The notes under the pieces are model-generated. The model was given only the letters and a program-made list of their open reading frames with translations, had not been told where the DNA came from and ran no database searches. Shown here piece by piece: positions 41,249-50,880 of a stretch of 64,000 bases of DNA (the first letter of the stretch is position 1; each line of letters opens with the position of its first letter). This DNA comes from Maricaulis sp963975345 (GTDB lineage: Bacteria; Pseudomonadota; Alphaproteobacteria; Caulobacterales; Maricaulaceae), in NCBI RefSeq assembly GCF_963975345.1, contig NZ_CAXBGE010000003.1, forward strand, positions 248,001 to 312,000, read 5' to 3'. A program made the translations under genes and the position numbers.

Positions 41249-42561
41249 GCCATCACACTCATCGGCACCGGGTCACAGAAACTCTTCACGTCGAAGATCC
41301 GCGCGTCGCAGATGATATCGCCCGGGGTGAGTGGCCGCGATAATTCCAGGCCTTCCAGGGTGCGGGCGCGGGAGAGGGCGACATAGGCTTGGCCGTGGGC
41401 GAAGAGGCGGCGGGCGAGGTCGAGATAGACTTTGTCGAGGGTAAGGCCCTGGGCCTTGTGGATGGTCATCGCCCAGGCCAGACGCAGCGGATATTGCGTG
41501 AAAGCGCCGGCGGTGGTCTTGGTCAGGGCGCGCGAAGCCTCGTCATAGGCGTAGGCATTGCGCTCCCACTTGGCCGGCTCGATCGCCCAGACATTCTCGC
41601 CGATACGCACCCGCACCGCCTTCTCGTCAAAGCCGTCGACCTCGGCCAGCGTGCCATTGACCCAGCGCCCCTGCGGATCATTGCGCGTCATCATCACGCG
41701 GGCGCCAATCTTGAGCACCAGCGGCTCCTCGGCCGGGAAGAGACGCTGGTCAAACTGGCCCTCGACCTTGGCGTTGAAGGCATGCGGCGAAGTCGGCAGG
41801 CCCTCAAGGCGGGCGTTGTTGATGCGGAAGGCGGTCTCATTGGTCGCCGTCAACACGACATGGCTCAGGCTGGCCTCCAGCCCGGAGCGGCCGGTGACGC
41901 GTTCATTGAGCCGCTCGGCCTCGTCGGCGCGGACATCGCCCTCGCGGACCACATTGAGCAGATGGATGAAATCCTCATCGGTCTGACGGAAAACTTCCTC
42001 CAGCTCGACCAGCGCAAAGCCGGCCTCGCGAAAGCATTGCGGGTTGAAGAAGAAGGGGCCGCCATGGGTGGATTCGAGATATTCCGCCTCGCCGCCCTGC
42101 ACCACCGGCGGCAATTGCGCCAGATCGCCGACAATCACCATCTGGACGCCGCCAAACGGTTCATTGCACTCGCGATTGAGGCGCAAGGATTGGTCAATCG
42201 CCCACATCATGTCCGAGCGCACCATCGAGATCTCGTCGATCACCAGCGTTTCCAGCGCCTTGACAACGCGGCTATGGCGCACCTTGCGGATATCGCGGCC
42301 GGTAATCAAGCGCGGCGGCAGATGGAAGAAACTATGGATCGTCTGCCCGCCCGCCTGCATTGCGGCGACGCCCGTCGGTGCCAGCACGGCGGCCTTGTTG
42401 CCGGCCTGACGCAGCAGTTCGCGCATCAAGGTCGTCTTGCCGGTGCCGGCACGGCCGGTCAGGAAGATGTTCGGCTTGTCGCGCCGCAGCCAGCCGAGCA
42501 GGTTGAGCTGGGTTTCGGAGAGCGTCGGTTCGGCGCGGGTGATGAGGGTATTGTCGGACAT
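41218..42561 (-). CDS. PIF1-like superfamily 1 helicase
   Basis: A 447-residue ATPase from the ATG at 42561; an upstream in-frame extension is not protein-like. Motif I is FLTGRAGTGKTTL near residue 35, motif Ia LAPTGVAAMQAGGQTIHSFF, motif II LVIDEISMV, motif III VIVGDLAQLPP, and at the end motifs V/VI TIHKAQGLTLDKV and QAYVALSRARTLEGL. This set is typical of PIF1/RecD2-like 5'-3' DNA helicases. It is an isolated gene, convergent with cysK and divergent from a DUF6624-like gene 117 bases away. Confidence 0.9.
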   Translation of the reverse strand: MSDNTLITRAEPTLSETQLNLLGWLRRDKPNIFLTGRAGTGKTTLMRELLRQAGNKAAVLAPTGVAAMQAGGQTIHSFFHLPPRLITGRDIRKVRHSRVVKALETLVIDEISMVRSDMMWAIDQSLRLNRECNEPFGGVQMVIVGDLAQLPPVVQGGEAEYLESTHGGPFFFNPQCFREAGFALVELEEVFRQTDEDFIHLLNVVREGDVRADEAERLNERVTGRSGLEASLSHVVLTATNETAFRINNARLEGLPTSPHAFNAKVEGQFDQRLFPAEEPLVLKIGARVMMTRNDPQGRWVNGTLAEVDGFDEKAVRVRIGENVWAIEPAKWERNAYAYDEASRALTKTTAGAFTQYPLRLAWAMTIHKAQGLTLDKVYLDLARRLFAHGQAYVALSRARTLEGLELSRPLTPGDIICDARIFDVKSFCDPVPMSVMAQSSNNAVEI

Positions 42562-42678
42562 GGCCGCAAACTGCACTGCTTCACCGCGATACCCAAGCGA
42601 TCCTGTCGGCTTGATGCAATGAAGTTGTTGTGAAACGCTCGACAACCGGAAGCGCAGACAACTCAACGACGGTCGACC

Positions 42679-43353
42679 ATGCTGAATCTGCCATTGGGAC
42701 TCCTGCTTGCGTTCACCATTCTGCAATCCGGCCCCTCAGAAACCGCCGCAATCGAGCGGGACGCTGCGGCAGATTTCGCGGAAGAATTACAGTCCAACCT
42801 CGAACTCCTGGGCGAGATCGCCGCGATGGGTGCGCGCGACCAGTATGCGCGCCGTCTGCTGCAGAGGCATTGGGCGCCGGACGGGGTCAGCGGCAGCGAA
42901 CTGGAGACCTATCACGAGGCGATCTGGGCAGAGGTCACGCGCATCGATGAGGCCAACGAGGCCCGGCTCAGGCAGATCCTCGAATCGACGAGCTGGCGCC
43001 AGTTGGCGCAGCTGGATCGTGACGCCTACCAAGCAGCCTGGCTCGTGGTCCAGCATTCGCCGGATGCGGATTTCCAGGCCGAGGCGCTCCGCGAGATTGA
43101 ACCGCTCGCCCGCGAAGGCCTGGTGCGTGGCTCCTCCTACGCCTTGCTGTACGACAGGGTCGCGTTGGGGCGTGGGGACAACCAGCTTTATGGCAGTCAA
43201 TTGGGGTGCGTCGACGGCGAATGGGCTGTGGAGCCAATCGACGATCCCGAGCATGTCGAGGAGCGCCGGGCGCAATTCGGACTCGGTCCGATGGACGAAT
43301 ATGTCGCCCGCGTCATCGAACACTCTCCCGGTTGCATGACATCCTCCCAATAG
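42679..43353 (+). CDS. DUF6624-like protein with signal sequence
   Basis: A 224-residue protein with a hydrophobic N-terminus (LNLPLGLLLAFTILQSG) that is probably a signal peptide or lipoprotein-like anchor without the cysteine. The middle, helical and rich in Glu, Arg and Gln, has the DUF6624 pattern: AQLDRDAYQAAWLVVQHSPDADFQ, then YALLYDRVALGRGDNQLYGSQ (first part). No reaction is known for the family. It is followed 55 bases later by a MoeB/ThiF gene on the same strand; a functional link is not evident. Confidence 0.65.
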   Translation: MLNLPLGLLLAFTILQSGPSETAAIERDAAADFAEELQSNLELLGEIAAMGARDQYARRLLQRHWAPDGVSGSELETYHEAIWAEVTRIDEANEARLRQILESTSWRQLAQLDRDAYQAAWLVVQHSPDADFQAEALREIEPLAREGLVRGSSYALLYDRVALGRGDNQLYGSQLGCVDGEWAVEPIDDPEHVEERRAQFGLGPMDEYVARVIEHSPGCMTSSQ

Positions 43354-43408
43354 CGGCTTCGCCGGTTTGGGCTTGATCAAGCTGATATCTTCGCGCACCT
43401 GTGGACCC

Positions 43409-44155
43409 ATGAGCACCGAGATCGATATCGAACGCTTCGCGCGCCACATCGTGCTGCGCGAAGTTGGTGGCCCCGGCCAGCAGGCACTGGGCCGCGCCCG
43501 GGTGACGATTATCGGTGCCGGCGGGCTGGGCGCGCCGGCGAGCCTGTATCTGGCGGCGGCGGGTGTCGGCCAGATCACCCTGATCGACCCCGACACGGTG
43601 AGCCTCGACAATCTGCAGCGGCAAATTCTGTTTCGCACCGATGATGTCGGCCAATCCAAGGTCGAAACCGGCGCTGCCGCGCTGCAGGCGCTCAATCCGG
43701 GCACGCAGGTGAAGCCGGTCCAGACCATGCTCGATGCCGGCAATGCCTCCGAGCTGCTCGCCGGTGCCGATCTGGTGCTCGATGGCTGCGATAATTTCGA
43801 GACCCGTTTCGCGGTCAATGCCGCCAGCCGGGCGCTGGGCATGCCGCTGATCTCCGGCGCACTGGGACGTTGGGATGGCCAGGTCTCGCTGTTCAATGCC
43901 AGCCCTGACGCCCCTTGCTATCGCTGCTGGGTGCCACAAATCCCGCCCGACGCCGAAACCTGCGCCCGCATGGGTGTCGTCGGGGCGCTGACCGGCGTGA
44001 TCGGCTCAATCATGGCGCTCGAAGCGATCAAACACATCTGCTCAGCCGGCGAGACCCTCGATGGCCGCATCCTACTGTTCGACGGGCTGACCATGGACAG
44101 CCGGACCGTGAAGCTGCGGCGCGATCCGGATTGTCCGGGATGCGGGACGGTTTGA
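43409..44155 (+). CDS. moeB: MoeB/ThiF-family adenylyltransferase
   Basis: A 249-residue E1-like enzyme that adenylates the C-terminal glycine of a small sulfur carrier (MoaD or ThiS). The Rossmann motif is IIGAGGLGAPASLYLAAAG near residue 33, the nucleotide-contacting residues are in DNLQRQILF, and two CXXC zinc pairs are CYRCW and CPGCG. There is no rhodanese domain. Without a neighbouring moa or thi gene the choice between molybdopterin and thiamine pathways cannot be made; MoeB is the usual annotation. It converges with the S9 peptidase gene. Confidence 0.88.
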   Translation: MSTEIDIERFARHIVLREVGGPGQQALGRARVTIIGAGGLGAPASLYLAAAGVGQITLIDPDTVSLDNLQRQILFRTDDVGQSKVETGAAALQALNPGTQVKPVQTMLDAGNASELLAGADLVLDGCDNFETRFAVNAASRALGMPLISGALGRWDGQVSLFNASPDAPCYRCWVPQIPPDAETCARMGVVGALTGVIGSIMALEAIKHICSAGETLDGRILLFDGLTMDSRTVKLRRDPDCPGCGTV

Positions 44156-44176
44156 GCAATACAGGCCGCCGCAGCG

Positions 44177-46354
44177 CTATTCTTCAACCGGCATCAGGTC
44201 CAGCGCGCCGGACACGGTCGTCTCCTCCGGCATCGGCTCATCTGCCACCAGCCTGAATTGTTCCCGTTCGGTCAGGTCAGCCCAGCTCATCCGGTCAGCC
44301 GGAGCAGGCCCGGAGTCGAGATAATCGCCCATGAAAGCCTCCATCAGGGCCAGAGTCCGGGCGAGGGAGATCGGATTATCGAGATCGTGATTGGCGCCGA
44401 AAATCTCCTGATACCGGAAGTTTGCGCCCGCGGCTTCCAACGCATCGCGCATGATTTCACTCTGTTCGAGCGGCACGGTCACATCCTGGGTGCCGTGCAG
44501 GAGCAGGATCGGTACCCGGATTTCAGCGGCGCGGCGGGCCGGTGAATTGGCGATCAGGGCCTCGGCATCGCGCTGCGGGTCGCCGATGCGCGCCTGCCAG
44601 TATTCGGTGAGCTCCGGATGCTCCTCGGCCTCCCACCGCAGCATTTCCGGCAGATCCGAAACCCCGGCAACGCTGACAGCACAGCGATACAGGTCCGGCG
44701 TCTTCAGCGCCCCCGCCAGAGCGGCATAGCCGCCATAGGAAAATCCGGCGATACAGATCCGGTCCGGATCGACCTGACCCGTCTCGATCAGCCAGCGGAC
44801 ACCGTCCGTGATGTCGTCCTGCATCAGCCGACCCCACTGGCCATGCCCGGCCTCGGTGAAAGTGCGGCCATAGCCGAACGAGCCCCGGAAATTCGGCTGG
44901 AAAACCATCCAGCCTTCAGACGCGAGATACTGGCTGACGAAGTCGAAGCCGAAATCATCGCGCAATTCCGGACCGCCATGCGGCATCACGACCAGCGCCG
45001 GACGCTGCGTGCCACGCCGGACGGGCCGGGTCAGATAGGCCTGGATCTCCTGCCCGTCCCGGGCCCGGTAGGTCTCTGTCGTCGCCGGACTCAGGCGGGT
45101 TTGCAGCAGAATCGGATTCTCGACCGCGATCGGTCGGATCGAGGAATCGGCAAATCGGTAGGTATAGTAACTTCCCGGCTCCTGTGGGCCCGTCACCCGC
45201 AACAGCATCGCCGCGTCGACGACCTGGACGGGAACCACGACTGCGTCCGGTTCGAAGAAGGAAGCGACCGCCCGATAGTGGGCATCGGCCCGGCGATCGA
45301 AGAAATGCGCCCGGAAACGGTCGTCGACATAGGTCGTGGCGATGATATGGCCCGAGTAGAAATCATGGATCACCGAGCGCAGATCATAGCGTGGATCCTC
45401 CCAGAACAAGTCGCCGATTGTTTCGGTTTCCAGATTATAGCGATACACTCCGCGGCGTTCCGCGCCGTCGGGCTGTACGGCGACGAGGACTTCATCGGGG
45501 TCGTCGGTATCAGCAACCCAGATGGAGTGGCGCGCCCTGTCGAGCCGGTCATCGAATTCATCCAGGGTCAGATTGTCAGTCCGGCGCCACCGGTCACCCT
45601 CGCCTTCGCGGCGGAAAATGGCCGCACGCTCATGCTGCTCATCAAGGTCGAGCCGGAACACCGCTTCGCCCGCCTCGTTGACATGCCAGCTGACAGTGGT
45701 CGGCCGGCCAGCCTCTACCCGGCGCGCTTCGCCGGTCTCGGTCGAGACCGACCACAGATCATAGGCACTGCGATACTGCGCCGCGACCAGGACTGTGCCG
45801 GGGGAATCCGGCAGCGCATGAATGATCTGGCCCGGACGCTCCCGGTCCCGCATCTCCCAGGCGCCACGCTCACCAAACAGGATGGTGCGCTGACCGGTTT
45901 CAAGATTGATCACCGCCATCCGCCAGTAGAACGGGTAATAGGGCTGCCGCCGGCTTGTCGGGCGCGGATGGCCATTGTCGACCGAAACCGAAACGGAGCC
46001 GACGATCAGCCGTCCCGGGCCGGCCCAGCTGAGCCAGAACGGCATGTCTGTGCCGACGTCGATCAGGAGGGGTTCGTCCAACTCGGGAGCGTTGAGATCG
46101 ACCACCCTGATCCGGTGGAGATAATCCCGCGCCTCAAGATCATTGAGCTTGTGACGGCGCCGGGACAATGCCGTCAGCTCATCGGTCCGCTCAAGATAGG
46201 CAAGCTGACCGCCGTCTGGCGACAGCACGACCGAGCTGACAGCTTCGGGCTGAACAAGGTCGTTGATGGTGACAGGTCGCATCTGGGCAAGGGCCACGCC
46301 CTGCAGCCCCCCGATGGCCAACACCAGGATTCCGATCCATTGAATAGCGCGCAT
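44177..46354 (-). CDS. Secreted S9-family peptidase (prolyl oligopeptidase-like), copy 1
   Basis: A 725-residue serine peptidase with a signal peptide (IGILVLAIGGLQGVALAQ). A beta-propeller (about residues 25-430) filters substrates and the alpha/beta hydrolase domain follows. The triad is Ser539 (GFSYGGYAALAG), Asp624 (HGTQDVTVP) and His656 (GANHDLD). It should act on short peptides in the periplasm or outside. The second gene upstream on the same strand is a paralog with the triad at the same positions. This copy has a 45-residue acidic tail after His656 that the other lacks in part. Confidence 0.92.
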   Translation of the reverse strand: MRAIQWIGILVLAIGGLQGVALAQMRPVTINDLVQPEAVSSVVLSPDGGQLAYLERTDELTALSRRRHKLNDLEARDYLHRIRVVDLNAPELDEPLLIDVGTDMPFWLSWAGPGRLIVGSVSVSVDNGHPRPTSRRQPYYPFYWRMAVINLETGQRTILFGERGAWEMRDRERPGQIIHALPDSPGTVLVAAQYRSAYDLWSVSTETGEARRVEAGRPTTVSWHVNEAGEAVFRLDLDEQHERAAIFRREGEGDRWRRTDNLTLDEFDDRLDRARHSIWVADTDDPDEVLVAVQPDGAERRGVYRYNLETETIGDLFWEDPRYDLRSVIHDFYSGHIIATTYVDDRFRAHFFDRRADAHYRAVASFFEPDAVVVPVQVVDAAMLLRVTGPQEPGSYYTYRFADSSIRPIAVENPILLQTRLSPATTETYRARDGQEIQAYLTRPVRRGTQRPALVVMPHGGPELRDDFGFDFVSQYLASEGWMVFQPNFRGSFGYGRTFTEAGHGQWGRLMQDDITDGVRWLIETGQVDPDRICIAGFSYGGYAALAGALKTPDLYRCAVSVAGVSDLPEMLRWEAEEHPELTEYWQARIGDPQRDAEALIANSPARRAAEIRVPILLLHGTQDVTVPLEQSEIMRDALEAAGANFRYQEIFGANHDLDNPISLARTLALMEAFMGDYLDSGPAPADRMSWADLTEREQFRLVADEPMPEETTVSGALDLMPVEE

Positions 46355-46459
46355 TTAGCCCCCCTAATTGCCTAAATGCTACGAATAGCCTGCAGCATGG
46401 ACAATCCGCAATTGCAGATTGAGCGTAGGCGTGCATCGCCTGGCGCGGTGCAATTGCGG

Positions 46460-48574
46460 TCATCGCTCCATCGGATTGCCGCGCGCGGCGGTGCCTTCCT
46501 CCGGTCTCGTCGGTTCAAAACTGTCCAGATGGCCATCCATGGCGTCATCGAGGAAGGCGGATAGGTTTCGCATCATCGTGATGAACCCGGTACCGGTGCC
46601 CCAGCTGTGATCAACCTTCGGGTTCTCGAAATACCTGTATTCAGCACCCGCCGCCTCAAGCGCTCCTGCCATGCGTTGCGACTGCTCGATCGGCACGGTT
46701 TCATCGGAGGTGCCATGAAACAGAAAAACCGGGATCGTGATCCGGTCTGCCAGATAGACCGGGGAATAAGCCTGCATTTCCGCTCTGTCTGTCCGCGGAT
46801 TCCCGAGCAACGACACCCAGTAATCATACACCTCATCATCAAAATCGCGTTTGAAATCCAAGAATTTGACAAAATCCGTGACCGGAGCGCCGGCCACGGC
46901 ACAGCGGTAGAGATCCGGCGTCAGGGCTGCACCCGCCAGGGCGGCATAGCCGCCATAGCTAAATCCGACGATGCAAATATGCTCCGGATCAGCCATGCCT
47001 GAATCGACAACCCATTGAACGCCGTCGGTGATGTCATCCTGCATCGCGCGGCCCCACTGGCGATAGCCAGACTCGGCAAAGGTGCGGCCGAAGCCGGATG
47101 ATCCGCGATAATTCGGTTGCAACACCGCGTATCCCAAGGCTGCGAGATATTGAACAACCGGATCGAATGCGAGGGTGTCCCGGGCCTCCGGACCCCCATG
47201 CGGCATGACGATCAAGGGCGTCCCGGAGGTCGCACCCACGCGCGGCGCGGTCAGATAGCCGGTGAGATCCACACCGTCACGGGCCTGATATCGAACGACC
47301 TGCGTGGGGAGCAAATCACTGATCTCCACCCGGGGATGGGTCGCGAGCAGAGGCACCACAGAGTCGTCCTGTCGATCATAAATGTAATACACGCCCGGTT
47401 CGGTCGGGCCGATCACGAAGAACAACATCCGATCGCCGCCCACGCCTACCGGGGTCACGACGACATCCTCGCCCAGAAAGTCCTCGACCTCCTTGTAGCT
47501 GCCATCAAACTCAGGATCCGCGAACTCGAAACGCAAGCGCTGATCCTGATAGGCATAGCCGAAATATTCGCCCGTATGACCACCGATCAGCGCCCGCGCG
47601 ATATCGTAATCCGTTCGTACAGCGACCGGATCGAGATACTCACCCGTCCTCAGGTCAAACCGGTAAATGCCGAAAAATTCGACGCCGTCAGGGCGTGCCC
47701 GAACATAGATCTGCCCGGCAACATCGGACGGTCCGGCCCATTCGAAATCCGGCAGCCCGCCAAACAGGTCACGCGTCTGAAACGTGGTGACCCGCCGCCA
47801 GCTATCATTGCGGCCGGTCCGTGCGAAAAAGTAGAGATGCCGGCCATTTGCTGATTGATCGACTCGCATCACCGCACTGCCATTGGCCGTGAACCAGGCG
47901 ACGGTATTGCTCCGGCCGTTCTCCACCTTCTCGGATGCGCCGGTCAGGATATTGACCCGATAAAGATTGTAGCTTCGCCCCTGATAGGCCGGCATCAAAA
48001 TATGGTCCGGGTCATCTGGCAGTAGGTCGGTCAGTTCCGACAAATCCCGATTGCGGTAATTTCCATGCCGGTCCTCAAGCAAAACCGCTGACCGCGACAT
48101 GGTTTCCCGATTGATCGAAAGGACCCGGGCCGGCGCTGGCAGCTCAACCCACTCACCGGGCCGGCGCCCCGGCAGAGAAACGGTCGTAAGCGCAGCGATC
48201 GAGATGAGAAACTGATCGTCGGTTGCCCATGCAACCCAGTAAATGCGTCTGTGACCGACATCGACCCGTTGGGCCGTCATGCCGTTATCGCCGTCGAGAT
48301 CGACGAGGATTGCGCTATCCCCTTCTCCTCTGCGCTCGGCAGTCTGGACGTAGATCACATAGCGGCCGCTCGGCGACAGGGTCGCGGCCGAGTATTGCTG
48401 CGGTTCGACAACATGGCGCAGAAAATCCTGAATCCGGCCATCGCCCATTGACGGAATTCGTTGGGCTGATGCCGGGCCGGGGAGCGCGATAAGGAGGCCG
48501 ACCACCGCCGCAAACGCGCAGCACCAGGCGGACCGCAGTGTGGCTCCACCCAATTTCCGACAGAAAATTCGCAT
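46460..48574 (-). CDS. Secreted S9-family peptidase, copy 2
   Basis: A 704-residue paralog of the next gene downstream, with a signal peptide ending GPASAQ. The propeller region differs strongly (for example LAYL-type blades replaced by VIYVQTAERR), but the hydrolase domain is close: VMPHGGPEARD, GFSYGGYAALAG with Ser539, Asp624 (HGTSDETVP) and His656 (VDHSW). The start at 48574 is an ATG; a GTG 9 bases upstream is possible. The two genes are 105 bases apart and probably arose by tandem duplication, with the propeller free to change substrate range. Confidence 0.92.
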   Translation of the reverse strand: MRIFCRKLGGATLRSAWCCAFAAVVGLLIALPGPASAQRIPSMGDGRIQDFLRHVVEPQQYSAATLSPSGRYVIYVQTAERRGEGDSAILVDLDGDNGMTAQRVDVGHRRIYWVAWATDDQFLISIAALTTVSLPGRRPGEWVELPAPARVLSINRETMSRSAVLLEDRHGNYRNRDLSELTDLLPDDPDHILMPAYQGRSYNLYRVNILTGASEKVENGRSNTVAWFTANGSAVMRVDQSANGRHLYFFARTGRNDSWRRVTTFQTRDLFGGLPDFEWAGPSDVAGQIYVRARPDGVEFFGIYRFDLRTGEYLDPVAVRTDYDIARALIGGHTGEYFGYAYQDQRLRFEFADPEFDGSYKEVEDFLGEDVVVTPVGVGGDRMLFFVIGPTEPGVYYIYDRQDDSVVPLLATHPRVEISDLLPTQVVRYQARDGVDLTGYLTAPRVGATSGTPLIVMPHGGPEARDTLAFDPVVQYLAALGYAVLQPNYRGSSGFGRTFAESGYRQWGRAMQDDITDGVQWVVDSGMADPEHICIVGFSYGGYAALAGAALTPDLYRCAVAGAPVTDFVKFLDFKRDFDDEVYDYWVSLLGNPRTDRAEMQAYSPVYLADRITIPVFLFHGTSDETVPIEQSQRMAGALEAAGAEYRYFENPKVDHSWGTGTGFITMMRNLSAFLDDAMDGHLDSFEPTRPEEGTAARGNPMER

Positions 48575-48646
48575 AACGTCCACCCCCAGACACCCCGAGA
48601 TTAAGCAGCTCGGGCAGGAGAGGCAATTCGCAATTTCAGGCTGTGC

Positions 48647-48862
48647 TCAATGGCGAGCGGTGATCCGCAAGGCGACCCCGATCACCAAACCGGGCACCAG
48701 ACCGAACAACAGGCCCAGCAGAACGCTGCCGGTGGTCAGCGAAATGATCAGCCACAAGACCAGGCCCGCGCCAATTCCGGCGGAAATGCCCAGCGAATGA
48801 CGAATACGGTAGGGGGAGGGGGTGGTCGGTGGCGGTCGGTCGAGAGGCATCATGCGGGGCAC
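48647..48862 (-). CDS. Small glycine-rich membrane protein
   Basis: A 71-residue protein with two hydrophobic, glycine-rich helices (GISAGIGAGLVLWLIISL and GLLFGLVPGLVIGVALRI) after a proline-rich N-terminus. Small glycine-zipper membrane proteins of this kind are common but have no known role. The start is uncertain (a GTG at 48862 or ATGs 9 and 12 bases later). It lies between the S9 peptidase and the metallo-beta-lactamase-fold gene and looks similar in kind, though not clearly in sequence, to the small protein at about 50 kb. Confidence 0.55.
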   Translation of the reverse strand: MPRMMPLDRPPPTTPSPYRIRHSLGISAGIGAGLVLWLIISLTTGSVLLGLLFGLVPGLVIGVALRITARH

Positions 48863-48946
48863 ATTGAACCGCCTTGCCTTTCAGCAAGCTGGGGGCGGGT
48901 TTAATTCTTGGTCAGAATCCCCGCCCCAACGCGTCGCCCTGCTTGA

Positions 48947-49867
48947 TTATTCGTAGGAAACCGCATTGCCAACGGCGTCATTATACAGCGTCTGCATCAT
49001 GCGATCCGTGGTGATGAAACCCCAATTCCAGTCATCGTGGAAATCGGCCAGCGGCGCTGCAGCGCGCACAGCGTCCAGATCGGCGCCGCCCTCAACCAGG
49101 GTGCGAACGCGGAAGGCCGCTTCGCGCAACATGTCGAGCGAGGCCTGCAATTCGAGGCGCGTTGACAGTGGGCCATGGCCCGGAATGATCTGGGTCTCGT
49201 CATTGGCGATGGCCAGTCCGCGCTCCATGCCGGCGATATAGCCATCGACCGAACCGCCCGCCGACAGATCGATGAAGGGGAAGCGGCCAGAGAAGAAGAC
49301 ATCGCCCATGTGCAACACATTGGCTTCACGGAAATAGACGATGGCATCGCCATCGGTATGGGCCGCCGGGATGTGGCTGATCTCGACTGTCTGACCATTC
49401 ATGTGGAAGGTCAGATCCTGGCCGAAGGTCAGGATTGGCAGAGTGCCGGGCGCATTGGCCCATTCGGCATCCGCGGCCTCAAGCCGGGCGCGGACATTGG
49501 TCTGTGCCGCGATAATGCTGCCCTCGGCGGCGAAGTGGGAATTTCCGCCAGTATGGTCGCCGTGCCAGTGGGTATTGACGATAAAGCGCGGCAACTCGCC
49601 GCCCGAAATCTCGACAATGGCGCCTTCGATCAACGCACCGGTATTGGGAAGCTGATCATCGATCAGAACAACGCCGTCCGGGCCGTTCAAGAGGCCCAGA
49701 TTGCCGGCCATGTCCGTCGACAACATGAAGATGCCATCGCCCAGATCGGTGGAAGCAACACTGACGTCAGGCTGTTCCTCCTGGGTGAGAACCGTTGCCG
49801 CTTGGGCGGGCACAGTGTTGAAGGCCAGCAAGGCCGCGGCCGTGGTGATGGCAAGACGAAAGCGCAT
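48947..49867 (-). CDS. Secreted metallo-beta-lactamase-fold hydrolase
   Basis: A 306-residue protein with a signal peptide (ITTAAALLAFNTVPAQA) and an intact two-metal site: His100, His102, Asp104, His105 (NTHWHGDHTGG), His169 (PAAHTDGD), Asp188 (HMGDVF) and His230 (IPGHGPL). The Asp at the bridging position and absence of a lactamase-specific motif suggest a general hydrolase (lactonase, thioesterase or similar) in the periplasm, not a proven beta-lactamase. It reads leftward with a small membrane protein gene upstream. Confidence 0.88.
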   Translation of the reverse strand: MRFRLAITTAAALLAFNTVPAQAATVLTQEEQPDVSVASTDLGDGIFMLSTDMAGNLGLLNGPDGVVLIDDQLPNTGALIEGAIVEISGGELPRFIVNTHWHGDHTGGNSHFAAEGSIIAAQTNVRARLEAADAEWANAPGTLPILTFGQDLTFHMNGQTVEISHIPAAHTDGDAIVYFREANVLHMGDVFFSGRFPFIDLSAGGSVDGYIAGMERGLAIANDETQIIPGHGPLSTRLELQASLDMLREAAFRVRTLVEGGADLDAVRAAAPLADFHDDWNWGFITTDRMMQTLYNDAVGNAVSYE

Positions 49868-49897
49868 GATATCCCCTTTTCATAACTCGCCGGCCTG

Positions 49898-50146
49898 TCA
49901 GTCCGGCCTGTCGTCAGAGGATATAGGAGGTTTTTTCCCGTTTGCACCCCCGGCACCCGGATCGCCATTGCCGGCATCAGGGTCGGACGGCGGATGGCGG
50001 CCTCGCCAGGCACGTGATTCGAGCGCCGCGCCGACGCTAACCCCAAGCGCCAGACCGATGGCGATATTATCCATCGCGACCCCAACAGCGGTACCGATGG
50101 CAACGCCCAGCGCGAGCGCCGAGCCGGGTCTGAGTGAGCGTTTCAT
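49898..50146 (-). CDS. Small glycine-zipper membrane protein
   Basis: An 82-residue protein from the ATG at 50146, chosen because GAGGGG lies 9 bases before it; two earlier in-frame ATGs are too close to that site. Glycine/alanine-rich hydrophobic helices (ALALGVAIGTAVGVAM and IAIGLALGVSVGAAL) make up the first half, followed by a Pro/Asp/Gly-rich tail. Function unknown. It is divergent from the SH3 protein gene 80 bases away. Confidence 0.5.
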   Translation of the reverse strand: MKRSLRPGSALALGVAIGTAVGVAMDNIAIGLALGVSVGAALESRAWRGRHPPSDPDAGNGDPGAGGANGKKPPISSDDRPD

Positions 50147-50226
50147 GGTCATCATCCCCTCGATTACGTGAATCTTTACCCCCTATTCACCGTGTCGGGC
50201 ACAGGGATAGTGTGAAGGAGTATCCC

Positions 50227-50787
50227 ATGCGCCGCCTCGCCGCCCTGTTCGCCCTGATCTGCCTTGCCGCACCGCTCCAGGCGCAGGACGCTGAGCAAGC
50301 GACGCCTTCTGGACAGGAAGTGCCGCGCTTTGTCAGCCTGAAATTCGACGTCGCCAATGGCCGCTCCGGTCCCAGCCGCGCGCATCCGGTCGCCTGGCGC
50401 TATGTCCGCGCCGGCCTGCCGATGGAAGTTATCGCCGAAACACCCGATTGGCGTCGCGTCCGCGACCCGGATGGCGAAGTGACCTGGATGCACCGATCCA
50501 TCCTGTCCGGACGTCGCACTGTGATCACGACTGCCGACACCTCGCTGCGGGCCCGTGCTGACGAGGATGCCCCGGCTGAAGCCATCGCCGAGGCCGGCGT
50601 GATTCTCGCCCTGGAACGCTGCCGGACCGGCTGGTGCCGGCTGGAAGGTCAGGGATATCGCGGCTGGGCAAGGGCCGACGCCCTGTGGGGTGTCTATGCC
50701 AATGAGCGCGGCGACGCCCGAACCGACGAAAATGACGGCAGCCCCGCCTTGAGCGGCCCGGTTGCGCGTGATACCGCTCTGCCCTGA
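50227..50787 (+). CDS. Secreted bacterial SH3-domain protein
   Basis: A 186-residue exported protein with a signal peptide (RLAALFALICLAAPLQAQ). The mature part has two SH3b-like repeats, the first around VSLKFDVANGRSGPSRAHP with VIAETPDWRRVRDPDGEVTWMH in part, the second around SLRARADEDAPAEAIAEAG with the CRTGWCRLEG segment. Such domains bind peptidoglycan or peptides in the envelope. An AAGGAG site is 7 bases before the start. No enzymatic domain is attached. Confidence 0.85.
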   Translation: MRRLAALFALICLAAPLQAQDAEQATPSGQEVPRFVSLKFDVANGRSGPSRAHPVAWRYVRAGLPMEVIAETPDWRRVRDPDGEVTWMHRSILSGRRTVITTADTSLRARADEDAPAEAIAEAGVILALERCRTGWCRLEGQGYRGWARADALWGVYANERGDARTDENDGSPALSGPVARDTALP

Positions 50788-50880
50788 TCCGCCCGGTAGT
50801 CACGCAAGACCGGGTTCCTATTCCCAGCCCGGTGGACGGCAGCGTGTGCTGCTTCCCCTGCGGCGCAGCCGATCGGTTAC

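Noticed and set aside
44618..46375. Long open frame (585 codons) on the plus strand
   Set aside because: It is antisense to the S9 peptidase, which has a signal peptide, propeller and complete triad. The plus-strand frame is open only because of high GC content and has no recognisable domains.
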